From a virus: a DNA stretch of 23,769 nt. Below the pieces are notes generated by a model, which was not told the DNA's origin, ran no database searches, and saw only the letters and a program-made list of their open reading frames with translations. Below, piece by piece: positions 9,247 to 15,328 of the stretch (the first letter of the stretch is position 1; every line of letters begins with the position of its first letter). The stretch lies in the IMG/VR virus record IMGVR_UViG_3300010885_012533, positions 1-23,769 of that record, one strand, 5' to 3'. The translations under genes were made by a program, and so were the position numbers.

Positions 9247-9506
9247 TTCTTATTAGTTTTCCAGTTAGATTTATCCACCCCACTCATGTGATCTGGAGCT
9301 GTTTTAGTTCCTATTAATTTATCTTGGTGCATTGTACTATATATTCCTGATACAATAGCTTCTCTTTGAAGTTCATCTCTATGTACAAGTCCTGTTTTAT
9401 CTTTAGATTGATATTTAAATACAACAACATCTTTAGGAAGAGTGCCTTCTCTAAACTTTTCTACAAGTTCAATCATTGTATAAATTTTTTCTTCTTGTTT
9501 TTCCAT
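9243..9506 (-). CDS. 87-aa protein of unknown function
   Basis: It starts at 9506, sharing one base with the stop of the nuclease gene (TAATG). The N-terminal half looks helical (TMIELVEKFREGTLPKDVVV), and the C-terminal half is polar and probably disordered (KTAPDHMSGVDKSNWKTNKK). The central segment SKDKTGLVHRDELQREAIVS has no motif I can place. It sits between the PD-(D/E)XK nuclease and small beta proteins in the same coupled series. Confidence 0.65.
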   Translation of the reverse strand: MEKQEEKIYTMIELVEKFREGTLPKDVVVFKYQSKDKTGLVHRDELQREAIVSGIYSTMHQDKLIGTKTAPDHMSGVDKSNWKTNKK

Positions 9507-10336
9507 TAGTATTTAGCTTTTAATTTATGTCTATTGTCTTCTAACCAATGTATCATTGCAATAGATTCTGCCTTTAAATAAGGAAGATCATATGGCATAA
9601 TATCTTTTAATATAGGATTACCCTGATTGTCTAATGCCGTGATAGGATTGTCAAACTTATCTCTATCAGCTTCTTCAAACATAATATGATGAATCGTAAG
9701 GGTGCCAGGCTTAAGCTTAGGATTGTGCTTAAGAATAATGTACATGTACATACTAAGTTGTAAAGCATAATGCATTAAATGACAGTCATCTAAATGAGCT
9801 ACAGGAGGTGCCATCTTTTGAGAGATGCCATCCCAACTTGTAAATCCTTCAGTTTTAATTTCTTTGTTAGTTTTATAATCTGTAATGTGTACCACCCCAT
9901 CTATCACTTCCACTAAATCAGATTGACCACACACCCCTGCTGATTTCAAATACACCATGTGTTCTGGATAGACACCATCTTTAAGTTTTTGTTCTGGAGA
10001 ATATTTAATTCCTTCTATCTCAATAGGTTTAAGAACAGGCACTGTAAATCCATGTCTTTCTATTGTATCTAGTCCACATATATCAGCTTCACGTTGGTTG
10101 TGATACCATGTGCCTAAATCTGTAGCTCTTTTAGCTTCAGCTTTCCAAGCAAGCTTAATATCTTCTGGTGTCATGCCATACCACTTGCTTTTCTTATTTT
10201 TAGCAGACTTAATAGCAATGCTGTCAGCATCAAATGGTTTTTTAAAGTTTGATATAAAGCTGGTTACACTCAACCAATCTATGTCATCTTCACTACGATA
10301 TTTATGGTCATGTGCTGTAAATTTTAATATACTCAT
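9506..10336 (-). CDS. PD-(D/E)XK (RecB/Cas4-like) nuclease, 276 aa
   Basis: The core of this fold is complete. From Met1 at 10336 there is GTWYHN at 75-80 (His-containing helix), GQSDLVEV at 137-144 (Asp140), ITDYKTNK at 151-158 (Asp153 and Lys155) and a Gln-x-x-x-Tyr helix (QLSMY, 193-197). These are the metal-binding and signature residues of RecB/Cas4-type exonucleases. It likely trims or processes DNA in replication, recombination or packaging. An upstream in-frame ATG at 10393 exists, but the start at 10336 gives an exact ATGA overlap with the preceding gene and removes 19 basic residues that do not look like the family, so I chose it. Confidence 0.8.
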   Translation of the reverse strand: MSILKFTAHDHKYRSEDDIDWLSVTSFISNFKKPFDADSIAIKSAKNKKSKWYGMTPEDIKLAWKAEAKRATDLGTWYHNQREADICGLDTIERHGFTVPVLKPIEIEGIKYSPEQKLKDGVYPEHMVYLKSAGVCGQSDLVEVIDGVVHITDYKTNKEIKTEGFTSWDGISQKMAPPVAHLDDCHLMHYALQLSMYMYIILKHNPKLKPGTLTIHHIMFEEADRDKFDNPITALDNQGNPILKDIMPYDLPYLKAESIAMIHWLEDNRHKLKAKY

Positions 10337-10662
10337 AGTCCTAATTTTTGATTTAATAAATCCTCTTCCTCTTCTGTTAGCTCTGCTTTCCATTTACCTT
10401 TAGGACAATCAGAACTAAGTGCTCTTGTCTTTAGAGACAAGCTACATCCACATCCTCCTAGATTTTCATTACAACAAGGCTGGGTGATGGGCACTGTACA
10501 TCCTACACCTTTGTCATCATAAAGCTTACAACTTTTACATATAGTTAGTCTTTGTTCAGCTATTGCTTCTACATCTTCTTTCTTAAATATACTATTCGTT
10601 ATCCCCTCCACTATCTGACCCTTGTTTTTCCAAATTTTTATTATGTTTTCTTTCAGATTCAT
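10333..10662 (-). CDS. Cysteine-rich, probably zinc- or iron-binding protein, 109 aa
   Basis: Eight cysteines lie between residues 42 and 86 (C42, C45, C55, C63, C64, C71, C73, C86), opening with CKSCKLYDDKGVGC. This spacing suggests one or two zinc ribbons or knuckles. The N-terminal 35 residues look helical and the C-terminus is acidic. It overlaps the end of the IHF-like gene by 71 bases. The only ATG is at 10662, so the overlap looks real unless a GTG at codon 18 is used. The role is unknown; metal-bound adaptors of this type occur in phage head and replication modules. Confidence 0.65.
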   Translation of the reverse strand: MNLKENIIKIWKNKGQIVEGITNSIFKKEDVEAIAEQRLTICKSCKLYDDKGVGCTVPITQPCCNENLGGCGCSLSLKTRALSSDCPKGKWKAELTEEEEDLLNQKLGL

Positions 10663-11017
10663 TTTTATGGAATTTTATAAAATCTTTACGTTGGTTTTCT
10701 TCCCCTATAAGTTTCTTAATATTCTTTAAATCATACAATGTCTCAGCTGTTTTAAATCTAGCTGTCATTTGTTGCATTCCTTTTTGTTTATTACTTTCTT
10801 CCCATCTTTCTAATCCATCAATTTTTTCATCCACCTTCCAATGTTTAATAGTAAAATCTCCAAGGTTGGTGAGATGAATTCTTTGATGTTTTAATCCGGA
10901 AAGACTTTTCCTAATTTCTTGCCAATATGTTAATACAACATCTGTTACAAGTTCTTCTGACATATTTAAATCAGAGGCCACTTTAGGAATAAAATCTTTT
11001 GCTTTTTTAGGATGCAA
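10592..11017 (-). CDS. IHF/HU-like DNA-bending protein, 141 aa
   Basis: Residues about 3-60 follow the HU/IHF pattern: two N-terminal helices (KKAKDFIPKVASDLN and SEELVTDVVLTYWQEIRKSL), then the beta turn with HLTNLGDFTIK in place of the usual GFGTF. The DNA-clasping arm is replaced by a longer segment and a charged tail (QRKDFIKFHKNESERKHNKN). An IHF-like gene in the packaging block is a known trait of crAss-like phages. It probably bends DNA during replication or packaging. The last 71 bases also encode the start of the Cys-rich protein in another frame, which may explain the odd, Asn/Glu-rich C-terminus. Confidence 0.7.
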   Translation of the reverse strand: MHPKKAKDFIPKVASDLNMSEELVTDVVLTYWQEIRKSLSGLKHQRIHLTNLGDFTIKHWKVDEKIDGLERWEESNKQKGMQQMTARFKTAETLYDLKNIKKLIGEENQRKDFIKFHKNESERKHNKNLEKQGSDSGGDNE

Positions 11018-11369
11018 CAGAAAGTATTTTAATATTTAAAAGAATGTTTCCTGAAGATTGAATCTTCATGTTAGGATTTAACACAATCTTTTTCTTATTC
11101 TTTCCTTCTTTTATAATAAGACTTTTCTTTTCAGCTTTAGTGATGGAGTTACGAGCACTCTGAGGTGAAGAAAAAATCTTACGGTCATGAACTTTAGAAC
11201 AAAAAGATGTTAATTCCTGTTCTCCTTCTAAAGCCAAGAAGGTGAGGCAGTTTAAGTCTGCCTCACTCACTTGTATTTTAGAGATGTAACAGTGTGTAAC
11301 TATCTGGTATTTTATAATATCCCAGGTGTTCATCACTGCTTTTTTTTCAATTTGGTTAACAGCAGCCAT
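11007..11369 (-). CDS. Winged-helix-like protein, 120 aa
   Basis: The segment IFSSPQSARNSITKAEKKSL (about residues 65-84) followed by IIKEGKNKKKIVLNP looks like a recognition helix plus wing. The N-terminal half (LNCLTFLALEGEQELTSFC) resembles the first helices of a winged helix-turn-helix. It overlaps the IHF-like gene by 11 bases and follows the 116-aa gene after 2 bases. I infer a DNA-binding accessory or regulatory role in the late block. No specific family name can be given. Confidence 0.6.
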   Translation of the reverse strand: MAAVNQIEKKAVMNTWDIIKYQIVTHCYISKIQVSEADLNCLTFLALEGEQELTSFCSKVHDRKIFSSPQSARNSITKAEKKSLIIKEGKNKKKIVLNPNMKIQSSGNILLNIKILSVAS

Positions 11370-11371
11370 AA

Positions 11372-11722
11372 TTAAGCTTGATCTTTTTTAAGTTTTCTAG
11401 ACTTTGGAGTTTCTTCATTTGGCATTTCTACACCAGCAGGAATTAACACTTCATCTCCTACAGCAACACCTGCTTCCACCAATTCAGGATTGGCATCAAG
11501 GTCTTCTTGTGTTACAGTGTGAGGTTGGGTGTTTTGTTGTGATGGGTTGGTCATTTGACCAATAAAGCCAAGTGCTTTTAACTCTTCAGCTCTTGCTACA
11601 GCTAACTTAGTGTTAAGTTCTTGTAACTCAAACTGCACTTTCTTTACATCAATTTGTTCTTGAAAAAACTTAATAAGTTCTTCTTTACTTGGAGCTTTTT
11701 GCTCGTTGGTTTGGTCTGGCAT
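11372..11722 (-). CDS. 116-aa helical protein of unknown function
   Basis: The N-terminal half is one long amphipathic helix (EELIKFFQEQIDVKKVQFELQ onward, about residues 14-50), suggesting oligomerisation by coiled coil. A Gln/Asn/Thr-rich linker follows (NPSQQNTQPHTVTQEDLDAN), then a short segment containing GVAVGDEVLIPAGVEMP and a Lys-rich tail. It lies in the leftward block, 17 bases after the 98-aa gene and 2 bases before the winged-helix-like gene. Family not recognised. Confidence 0.65.
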   Translation of the reverse strand: MPDQTNEQKAPSKEELIKFFQEQIDVKKVQFELQELNTKLAVARAEELKALGFIGQMTNPSQQNTQPHTVTQEDLDANPELVEAGVAVGDEVLIPAGVEMPNEETPKSRKLKKDQA

Positions 11723-11739
11723 TTTATTTGTTTTTTGGT

Positions 11740-12036
11740 TTATAATTCAAGATCATCATCATCTATGATGTCTATTTGATTTTTATAGTCTTTCCAGATT
11801 TTTAAAAAATCTCTATACTTAGTGTCTATTACATAAGTATCTCCACTAGACATAAATAATGTAGTGCACTTATATGTAAATGAATCTGATTCATCTGATG
11901 ACATTTTGATGGCATCTATAAGGGAAACATCTACAGCAAATGGAAGCCACTTACCATCATCATCAGCAGACTTACCTAAAATGTTTTCTAAATCTGGAGC
12001 AATACTGTGACAGTATACATTACATTCGTAGATCAT
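11740..12036 (-). CDS. 98-aa protein of unknown function
   Basis: The open frame extends upstream to 12120, but the first 28 residues of that version lie entirely over the preceding gene and read unlike the rest. ATG 12036-12034 (MIYECNVYCHSIAPDLEN) leaves a 17-base overlap and is my chosen start. The second half has the pattern of a small beta-sheet phage protein ending in a helix (FMSSGDTYVIDTKYRDFLKI), and the C-terminus is very acidic (DIIDDDDLEL). Function unknown. Confidence 0.6.
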   Translation of the reverse strand: MIYECNVYCHSIAPDLENILGKSADDDGKWLPFAVDVSLIDAIKMSSDESDSFTYKCTTLFMSSGDTYVIDTKYRDFLKIWKDYKNQIDIIDDDDLEL

Positions 12037-12244
12037 TAGATTTGTTGGTTTTTGGTGTATGATATTCGTTATAAGTAATATACTTACTTCTGTTATTAGA
12101 TTTAAGTATTCTTTCAGCAATCATTCTTTCTACAATTCCATCTCTAACGTCAATAACAGGAACTTTTGATTCCTGCCCCCATCTGTTAATAGATGTTCTG
12201 TAATGAGAAAACTTTTCTTGTTGTTCAGTAGTTGGTTGGTTCAT
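12020..12244 (-). CDS. 74-aa basic protein, first gene after the late-block promoter candidate
   Basis: A small charged protein (MNQPTTEQQEKFSHYRTSIN at the start, IVERMIAERILKSNNRSKY in the middle), net basic with a helical centre. It has no recognisable domain. It is the first gene after the terminator/promoter gap at 12245-12334, with a leader of about 30 bases from the predicted promoter, so it would head the transcript that leads into the packaging and head genes. Confidence 0.65.
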   Translation of the reverse strand: MNQPTTEQQEKFSHYRTSINRWGQESKVPVIDVRDGIVERMIAERILKSNNRSKYITYNEYHTPKTNKSNDLRM

Positions 12245-12275
12245 AATATAATATACTTAATAAGTTTAAACTTAC

Positions 12276-12285
12276 CAAATTTATA
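12276..12285 (-). promoter_or_regulatory. Bacteroidetes-type -7 element upstream of the late block
   Basis: Read on the minus strand this is TATAAATTTG, containing an exact TAnnTTTG match (TAAATTTG), the -7 box of the Bacteroidetes primary sigma factor. A T-rich run lies about 21 bases upstream in the -33 position but without a clean TTTG. It is about 30 bases from ATG 12244. Alternatively a phage RNA polymerase reads this block from elsewhere. Confidence 0.45.
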
Positions 12286-12304
12286 ACTATATTATTTATG
12301 TTAT

Positions 12305-12334
12305 AAAAAAAGATATTCACATAATGTGGATGTG
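12305..12334 (-). terminator. Weak intrinsic terminator after the PhoH-like gene
   Basis: On the minus strand, CACAT (12334-12330) pairs with ATGTG (12322-12318) around a 7-base loop, and a run of seven Ts follows at 12311-12305. The hairpin is short (5 bp), so termination would be partial. It sits directly after the ATPase stop codon and before the promoter candidate. Confidence 0.4.
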
Positions 12335-12988
12335 TCATCCCTTATATTCGTAGTCTAAAATTTTACCCACTAAGTCTGACCTATGATTGTGCTTAAGCTT
12401 CACCCATTTAATTTCTTCTGTAAACTTCTTAGCTAAGTCTATTGCATAAGACAGTCCATTGTATGGATCTTTAATATCCTTCTGTTCATTGTCTCCATTA
12501 ACAATAATCTTACCTGTCTTACCCAGTCTAGTAAGAATAGCCAACATTTGATGCTTGGTCATGTTCTGTGCTTCCTCTACAATAAGAACATCATCAATAG
12601 TCTTACCCCTAATAAACTGAATAGTGCATCCTATAATTTTACCATTATTCACCATGTCTGTAGTCTTAGCAGTTTCTTGACATTTATTAAGATTGTCCAC
12701 TAAGGCTTCTATATAAGGATTGAATTTTTCATCAAGCCCCCCTGGTAAAAACCCTAGAGATTGCCCCACCTCTACAGTGGCTCTAGTAACAAATATCTTC
12801 TCACATTCTTTCTTATTAAGAAAGTCAAGAGCAGCTACTGCAGAGACAAGACTCTTACCACAACCTGCCCTACCTGTAATAACCACAATCTGGTTTTCTC
12901 TAATAAGTCTTTTAGTTTCCTTCTGCTCTTCATTTAAAGTGATTTTATATTTAATTTCTTGTTTACGTTCTCTATTGGTTTCTTTCAT
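12335..12988 (-). CDS. phoH: PhoH-like P-loop ATPase, 217 aa
   Basis: Walker A is GRAGCGKS at 39-46, Walker B is VLIVEEAQN at 134-142, and IIVNGDNEQ at 161-169 is the sensor region. The segment VGQSLGFLPGGLDEKFNPYI (74-93) is highly typical of PhoH. The protein is one ATPase domain of normal size, related to superfamily 1 helicase cores. PhoH is common in phages and is linked to phosphate stress or RNA metabolism, but its exact phage role is unsettled. It is the first leftward gene from the divergent region and appears to be transcribed separately from the genes after it, given the terminator candidate. Confidence 0.88.
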   Translation of the reverse strand: MKETNRERKQEIKYKITLNEEQKETKRLIRENQIVVITGRAGCGKSLVSAVAALDFLNKKECEKIFVTRATVEVGQSLGFLPGGLDEKFNPYIEALVDNLNKCQETAKTTDMVNNGKIIGCTIQFIRGKTIDDVLIVEEAQNMTKHQMLAILTRLGKTGKIIVNGDNEQKDIKDPYNGLSYAIDLAKKFTEEIKWVKLKHNHRSDLVGKILDYEYKG

Positions 12989-13152
12989 AAAATTATATAT
13001 AGTTTACAATACAATATACAAAATACCCCCCACATTTCCTAAGACAGAATTTACCCCCTCCTACAAAATGTTCCGTGTTAGACGGTGTAATGGGGTCCTA
13101 ATCAACTTCTCCCCCACTTACTTTCAGGGCACTAAAACCCCCTATATTCAAC
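12989..13152. promoter_or_regulatory. Divergent control region with four C5-C6 tracts
   Basis: This 164-base gap lies between the leftward PhoH-like gene and the first rightward gene, so it must carry start signals for both arms. It contains C-tracts on the plus strand at 13026-13031, 13054-13058, 13111-13115 and 13138-13142. Start-to-start spacings are 28, 57 and 27 bases, close to a 28-base repeat with one unit missing. Such tracts are rare in this AT-rich DNA. No exact TAnnTTTG element is present on either strand. The tracts may be binding sites for a phage regulator or polymerase. Confidence 0.6.
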
Positions 13153-13413
13153 ATGGTATACTTCGTAAAGACAACAGACAACGGCATCATCGTAGCCGAA
13201 AAGCAAATTGGTACAAAGACAGTAACAATTGCAGGTGTAACCAAAGAGGTGAACACCCAAGGTGGAAAACTTGGATTCGTGGCATGGGAAAATGCCAAGG
13301 CTGAATTAGAAGTAGAGAGAGGTGATAAATTACCATTCTCTATCACTGATAAGGCAGTAACAAGAAAGGATAGAACTGTAGTACCAAACTTGTATTGGTG
13401 CAACCCTGATTAA
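13153..13413 (+). CDS. 86-aa beta-rich protein, first rightward gene
   Basis: Begins MVYFVKTTDNGIIVAEKQIG and alternates short strands throughout (KTVTIAGVTKEVN, KAELEVERGDKLPF). It is probably a small all-beta protein. As the first gene from the divergent region it is likely expressed early and strongly. It has no membrane segment, signal peptide or recognised domain. The last C-tract lies 11 bases upstream of the ATG. A 9-bp hairpin and structured RNA candidates follow it. Confidence 0.75.
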   Translation: MVYFVKTTDNGIIVAEKQIGTKTVTIAGVTKEVNTQGGKLGFVAWENAKAELEVERGDKLPFSITDKAVTRKDRTVVPNLYWCNPD

Positions 13414-13431
13414 TTCAGGGGAAACATTGCT

Positions 13432-13458
13432 GGGACCTGCATCTTACTTGCAGGTTCC
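13432..13458 (+). other. 9-bp RNA hairpin after the first rightward gene
   Basis: GGGACCTGC (13432-13440) pairs over its full length with GCAGGTTCC (13450-13458), including one G-T pair, around a 9-base loop. No T-run follows, so it is not a classical terminator. It could be an mRNA 3' end stabiliser, a processing site, or the first element of the structured noncoding stretch that continues to 13686. Confidence 0.55.
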
Positions 13459-13487
13459 ACATGTTACATGTTACCTACAACCTACTT

Positions 13488-13571
13488 ATCACTGAGTATG
13501 TGCAGCTGTTGGACATCGGAGACCAACTTTATCTACACCAACCTGTTAGGTGAGCTGCATAACTCATTGAT
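13488..13571 (+). ncRNA. Structured RNA candidate B (three-way junction)
   Basis: The ends pair: ATCA-C-TGAGT-ATG-TGCAGCT (13488-13507) with AGCTGCA-TA-ACTCA-T-TGAT (13553-13571), giving 7+5+4 bp with small internal loops. Inside are two hairpins, GTTGG/CCAAC (13508-13512, 13523-13527) and CACC/GGTG (13536-13539, 13549-13552). No convincing gene occupies the stretch. The fold was read by eye; no energy or covariation was computed. Confidence 0.5.
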
Positions 13572-13573
13572 AA

Positions 13574-13686
13574 TGTGTGTGTTACTGTGGTTGACAGACA
13601 ACATCAGTCCTTTTCTTCATTCATTCAAATTCCCTTGATGCACACAAAAAGTTGCGGATAGGATGGCTATAACTAATTCACACACA
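13574..13686 (+). ncRNA. Structured RNA candidate C, low confidence
   Basis: TGTGTGTG (13574-13581) can pair with CACACACA (13679-13686), closing a 113-base segment. One internal hairpin is GTTG/CAAC near 13590-13602. The stem is a simple dinucleotide repeat and so weak evidence. The 10-mer CACACAAAAA occurs at 13641-13650 and again at 13681-13690, giving an alternative partner for the TG-rich strand. The segment ends about 14 bases before the next ATG. Confidence 0.3.
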
Positions 13687-13700
13687 AAAACCATTTACAC

Positions 13701-13991
13701 ATGGAAACAGTATTTTTAGTTTATTACGACAATGGATTAACTTATGAAGACCATTACGTATCTGTAGACAAAATCTTTAGTTCTAAAGAATCTGCACATA
13801 AGTATGCAGAAGAGAAGAATGCACCACTGCAAAAGTATACACCTTCTGTTACAGAAGAGAGATATATTTCTGAAAACTGGAGTGAAACTACTGGTTACAC
13901 TTATGCAGACTTCATAGAGAATGAGCATTATGAGTGGAGTACTAATGTAGATTCTAGATATTATGTATCCGTAATGGAGGTAAATCCATAG
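13701..13991 (+). CDS. 96-aa protein of unknown function
   Basis: Starts METVFLVYYDNGLTYEDHYV and continues into KIFSSKESAHKYAEEKNAPL. This strand-then-helix pattern (V-F-L-V-Y-x-x-N...S-x-E-x-A-x-x-Y) is seen in small phage proteins that report no known function. It is acidic and Tyr-rich and has no membrane segment. It is flanked on both sides by structured noncoding stretches. Confidence 0.7.
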   Translation: METVFLVYYDNGLTYEDHYVSVDKIFSSKESAHKYAEEKNAPLQKYTPSVTEERYISENWSETTGYTYADFIENEHYEWSTNVDSRYYVSVMEVNP

Positions 13992-13996
13992 ATTCT

Positions 13997-14077
13997 TGAC
14001 AGCTCACCAGTGAGCTCCATAACATACCAAGACTATTATAGTATTAGTATAGTTAGGGGGTCATCAGTGAGCTGTCA
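13997..14077 (+). ncRNA. Structured RNA candidate D with two competing pairings
   Basis: TGACAGCTCAC (13997-14007) is perfectly complementary over 11 bp to GTGAGCTGTCA (14067-14077). The same 5' strand can instead fold locally, GCTCA (14002-14006) with TGAGC (14011-14015), because the 9-mer CAGTGAGCT occurs twice, at 14008-14016 and 14065-14073. An inner hairpin GACTAT/ATAGTT (14031-14036, 14049-14054) sits between. The segment starts five bases after the preceding stop codon. Two mutually exclusive states suggest a switch or attenuator. Confidence 0.5.
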
Positions 14078-14093
14078 CAATTCCTTAATGCAA

Positions 14094-14208
14094 CAGGTGT
14101 ACACAAATTTGTTAGAGATACACTTACAAGATAGTAATAGGCTTGTAAGAGCAAAGCAGGTATCTCATTAGACAATCAGGTTTACTTGAGCGTCTTAGTG
14201 TACATCTG
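14094..14208 (+). ncRNA. Structured RNA candidate E (long closing stem, two arms)
   Basis: CAGGTGTACAC (14094-14104) pairs with GTGTACATCTG (14198-14208) over 11 bp including one G-T. Arm 1 is GAGATAC/GTATCTC (14115-14121, 14160-14166) enclosing the perfect 8-bp CTTACAAG/CTTGTAAG (14123-14130, 14142-14149). Arm 2 is AGAC/GTCT (14170-14173, 14192-14195) enclosing TCAGG/CTTGA (14176-14180, 14185-14189). This is the best-formed of the noncoding folds in the window. It has no tRNA signature loops. Confidence 0.55.
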
Positions 14209-14272
14209 TATGCATATAGGAACAAATTAATTTAAAACTAAAGGTAAGGCTACCTACAGCCATTAATGAAGC

Positions 14273-14599
14273 ATGAAAACATTCTTCAACTTTACAACCG
14301 GTAAAAGTATTAATCCATTAGAGAACATTAAATACTTCTACACCAACCCTTATATGCCTGAGAATATGAGGTTGTTGAACTTAGTTGAGAAACTAGGTGA
14401 ACTTGAATCAGGAGACGTTATCACCAGCAATGATGAGAAAGGTCACATTGTTACACTATTTCCTATTGATATGTTAATCAAGGGGGATGTAATGATAGAG
14501 TGGAGAACACAAGATTCTTTCTGTATTAACGGAAAGATGTGGTGTAAGATAACTGGAGAAGACAAAGATTGTGTTCGTGTAGATACAATCAGATTCTAA
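14273..14599 (+). CDS. 108-aa protein of unknown function
   Basis: Begins MKTFFNFTTGKSINPLENIK. The middle contains a helix plus turn (LLNLVEKLGELESGDVITS), and the C-terminal half is beta-rich (GHIVTLFPIDMLIKGDVMIE). No motif is recognised. The leader holds a small hairpin, AGGTA/TACCT at 14242-14255, about 17 bases before the ATG and after RNA candidate E; it could tune translation. A weak terminator follows the gene. Confidence 0.7.
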   Translation: MKTFFNFTTGKSINPLENIKYFYTNPYMPENMRLLNLVEKLGELESGDVITSNDEKGHIVTLFPIDMLIKGDVMIEWRTQDSFCINGKMWCKITGEDKDCVRVDTIRF

Positions 14600-14614
14600 T
14601 AGACCTTTGTGACC

Positions 14615-14644
14615 TGAGCATGTCCATAAACTGCTCATATTTTA
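14615..14644 (+). terminator. Weak intrinsic terminator
   Basis: TGAGCA (14615-14620) pairs with TGCTCA (14632-14637) around an 11-base loop and is followed by TATTTTAT. The stem is perfect but short, and the T-run is broken. It lies 16 bases after the stop codon of the 108-aa gene. Confidence 0.4.
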
Positions 14645-14667
14645 TAACCAAATTCATTTAAAAAATC

Positions 14668-14805
14668 ATGAAGCAAGTACATCTTACAATTAGAGAGTGG
14701 TACACTTTCAAAAACATTGCAACATTCTTCTATGATGTTGTAATAACCAAAGACATCATAACAGTAGAAGCCGACCGTTTTGATTTAGAACTATTAGGCT
14801 ATTAA
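14668..14805 (+). CDS. 45-aa small protein
   Basis: A short frame between two clear genes, starting MKQVHLTIREWYTFKNIATF and ending FDLELLGY. The leader (TTTAAAAAATC before ATG) matches the A/T-rich leaders of neighbouring genes, and the stop lies 23 bases before the next ATG. It looks like a small mixed strand-helix protein without a membrane segment. Function unknown. Confidence 0.55.
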   Translation: MKQVHLTIREWYTFKNIATFFYDVVITKDIITVEADRFDLELLGY

Positions 14806-14828
14806 TCAACATTTAAATTTAAACACAC

Positions 14829-15095
14829 ATGAAAAAGTTTACAGCATTCATCATCCTATCTATGGTAGTGATGACATTCATTGCTCTATTTTGTTCCTGC
14901 AACTATCCTGAACGACAACCAACATTTGTTACAAAGAGAGTCACTGTATTAGAAAACAACACCACTTCATTTGTACGTATTCCTTCAGGACTTGACAGTA
15001 TATACAGGGTAAATGACACTGTATGGTTAAACACAATCACTCACCAAATAGATGATTGTGACAGCTTCACAATGATGTCTGTTATAAAACCTTAA
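14829..15095 (+). CDS. Predicted lipoprotein, 88 aa
   Basis: The N-terminus is a typical export signal: MKK, a hydrophobic stretch (FIILSMVVMTFIALF, residues 7-21), then CSCN with Cys24 after Ser23 as the likely lipidated cysteine. The mature part of about 65 residues is polar and beta-prone (SFVRIPSGLDSIYRVNDTVW). A phage lipoprotein at the cell envelope could act in superinfection exclusion or lysis. It opens a run of small envelope proteins that continues to 16344. Family not recognised. Confidence 0.65.
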   Translation: MKKFTAFIILSMVVMTFIALFCSCNYPERQPTFVTKRVTVLENNTTSFVRIPSGLDSIYRVNDTVWLNTITHQIDDCDSFTMMSVIKP

Positions 15096-15096
15096 T

Positions 15097-15318
15097 ATGA
15101 AGAGTCTTATTCTATTTTTCATCTATCTCAGCACATTTGTGCTGGGATTTTTAACAATAAGCCTTATTGGTTTATTGTGGGCTGATAGTTACCACAATGT
15201 AATATCCAACCCAAACTGGTTTATAGCATATTCTCTTTTTATAGGATGGTGGTTAGCTGCCTTCCCTGCAAGAGAATACTATTTACATAACGAACAATAT
15301 TTTGATGACTACATTTAA
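15097..15318 (+). CDS. Small membrane protein with two transmembrane segments
   Basis: 73 residues, with hydrophobic helices at about 3-27 (LILFFIYLSTFVLGFLTISL) and 41-58 (WFIAYSLFIGWWLAAF), joined by a short polar loop containing DSYHNVISNPN. The C-terminus is acidic and aromatic (YYLHNEQYFDDYI). The ATG follows the lipoprotein stop after one base, so the two are co-translated. A holin-like or exclusion function is possible, but size and topology alone do not decide. Confidence 0.7.
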   Translation: MKSLILFFIYLSTFVLGFLTISLIGLLWADSYHNVISNPNWFIAYSLFIGWWLAAFPAREYYLHNEQYFDDYI

Positions 15319-15328
15319 ATTTTAAACC

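Noticed and set aside
12989-13152. G-quadruplex formed by the G-tracts on the minus strand of the divergent region
   Set aside because: Spacers of about 22, 52 and 22 bases are much longer than quadruplex loops allow; protein sites or repeats are a better reading.
12720-13304. 194-aa frame on the plus strand opposite the PhoH-like gene and across the divergent region
   Set aside because: It runs antisense through the conserved ATPase motifs, its protein is Ser/Leu-rich without domain signs, and it would overlap the better-supported first rightward gene.
13098-13403. 101-aa frame on the minus strand opposite the first rightward gene
   Set aside because: It is antisense to the 86-aa protein, with no leader and a low-complexity sequence; a shadow frame.
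13461-13553. 30-codon plus-strand frame inside RNA candidate B
   Set aside because: It lacks the usual A/T-rich leader and has no neighbour coupling, and its bases are better explained by the paired stems.
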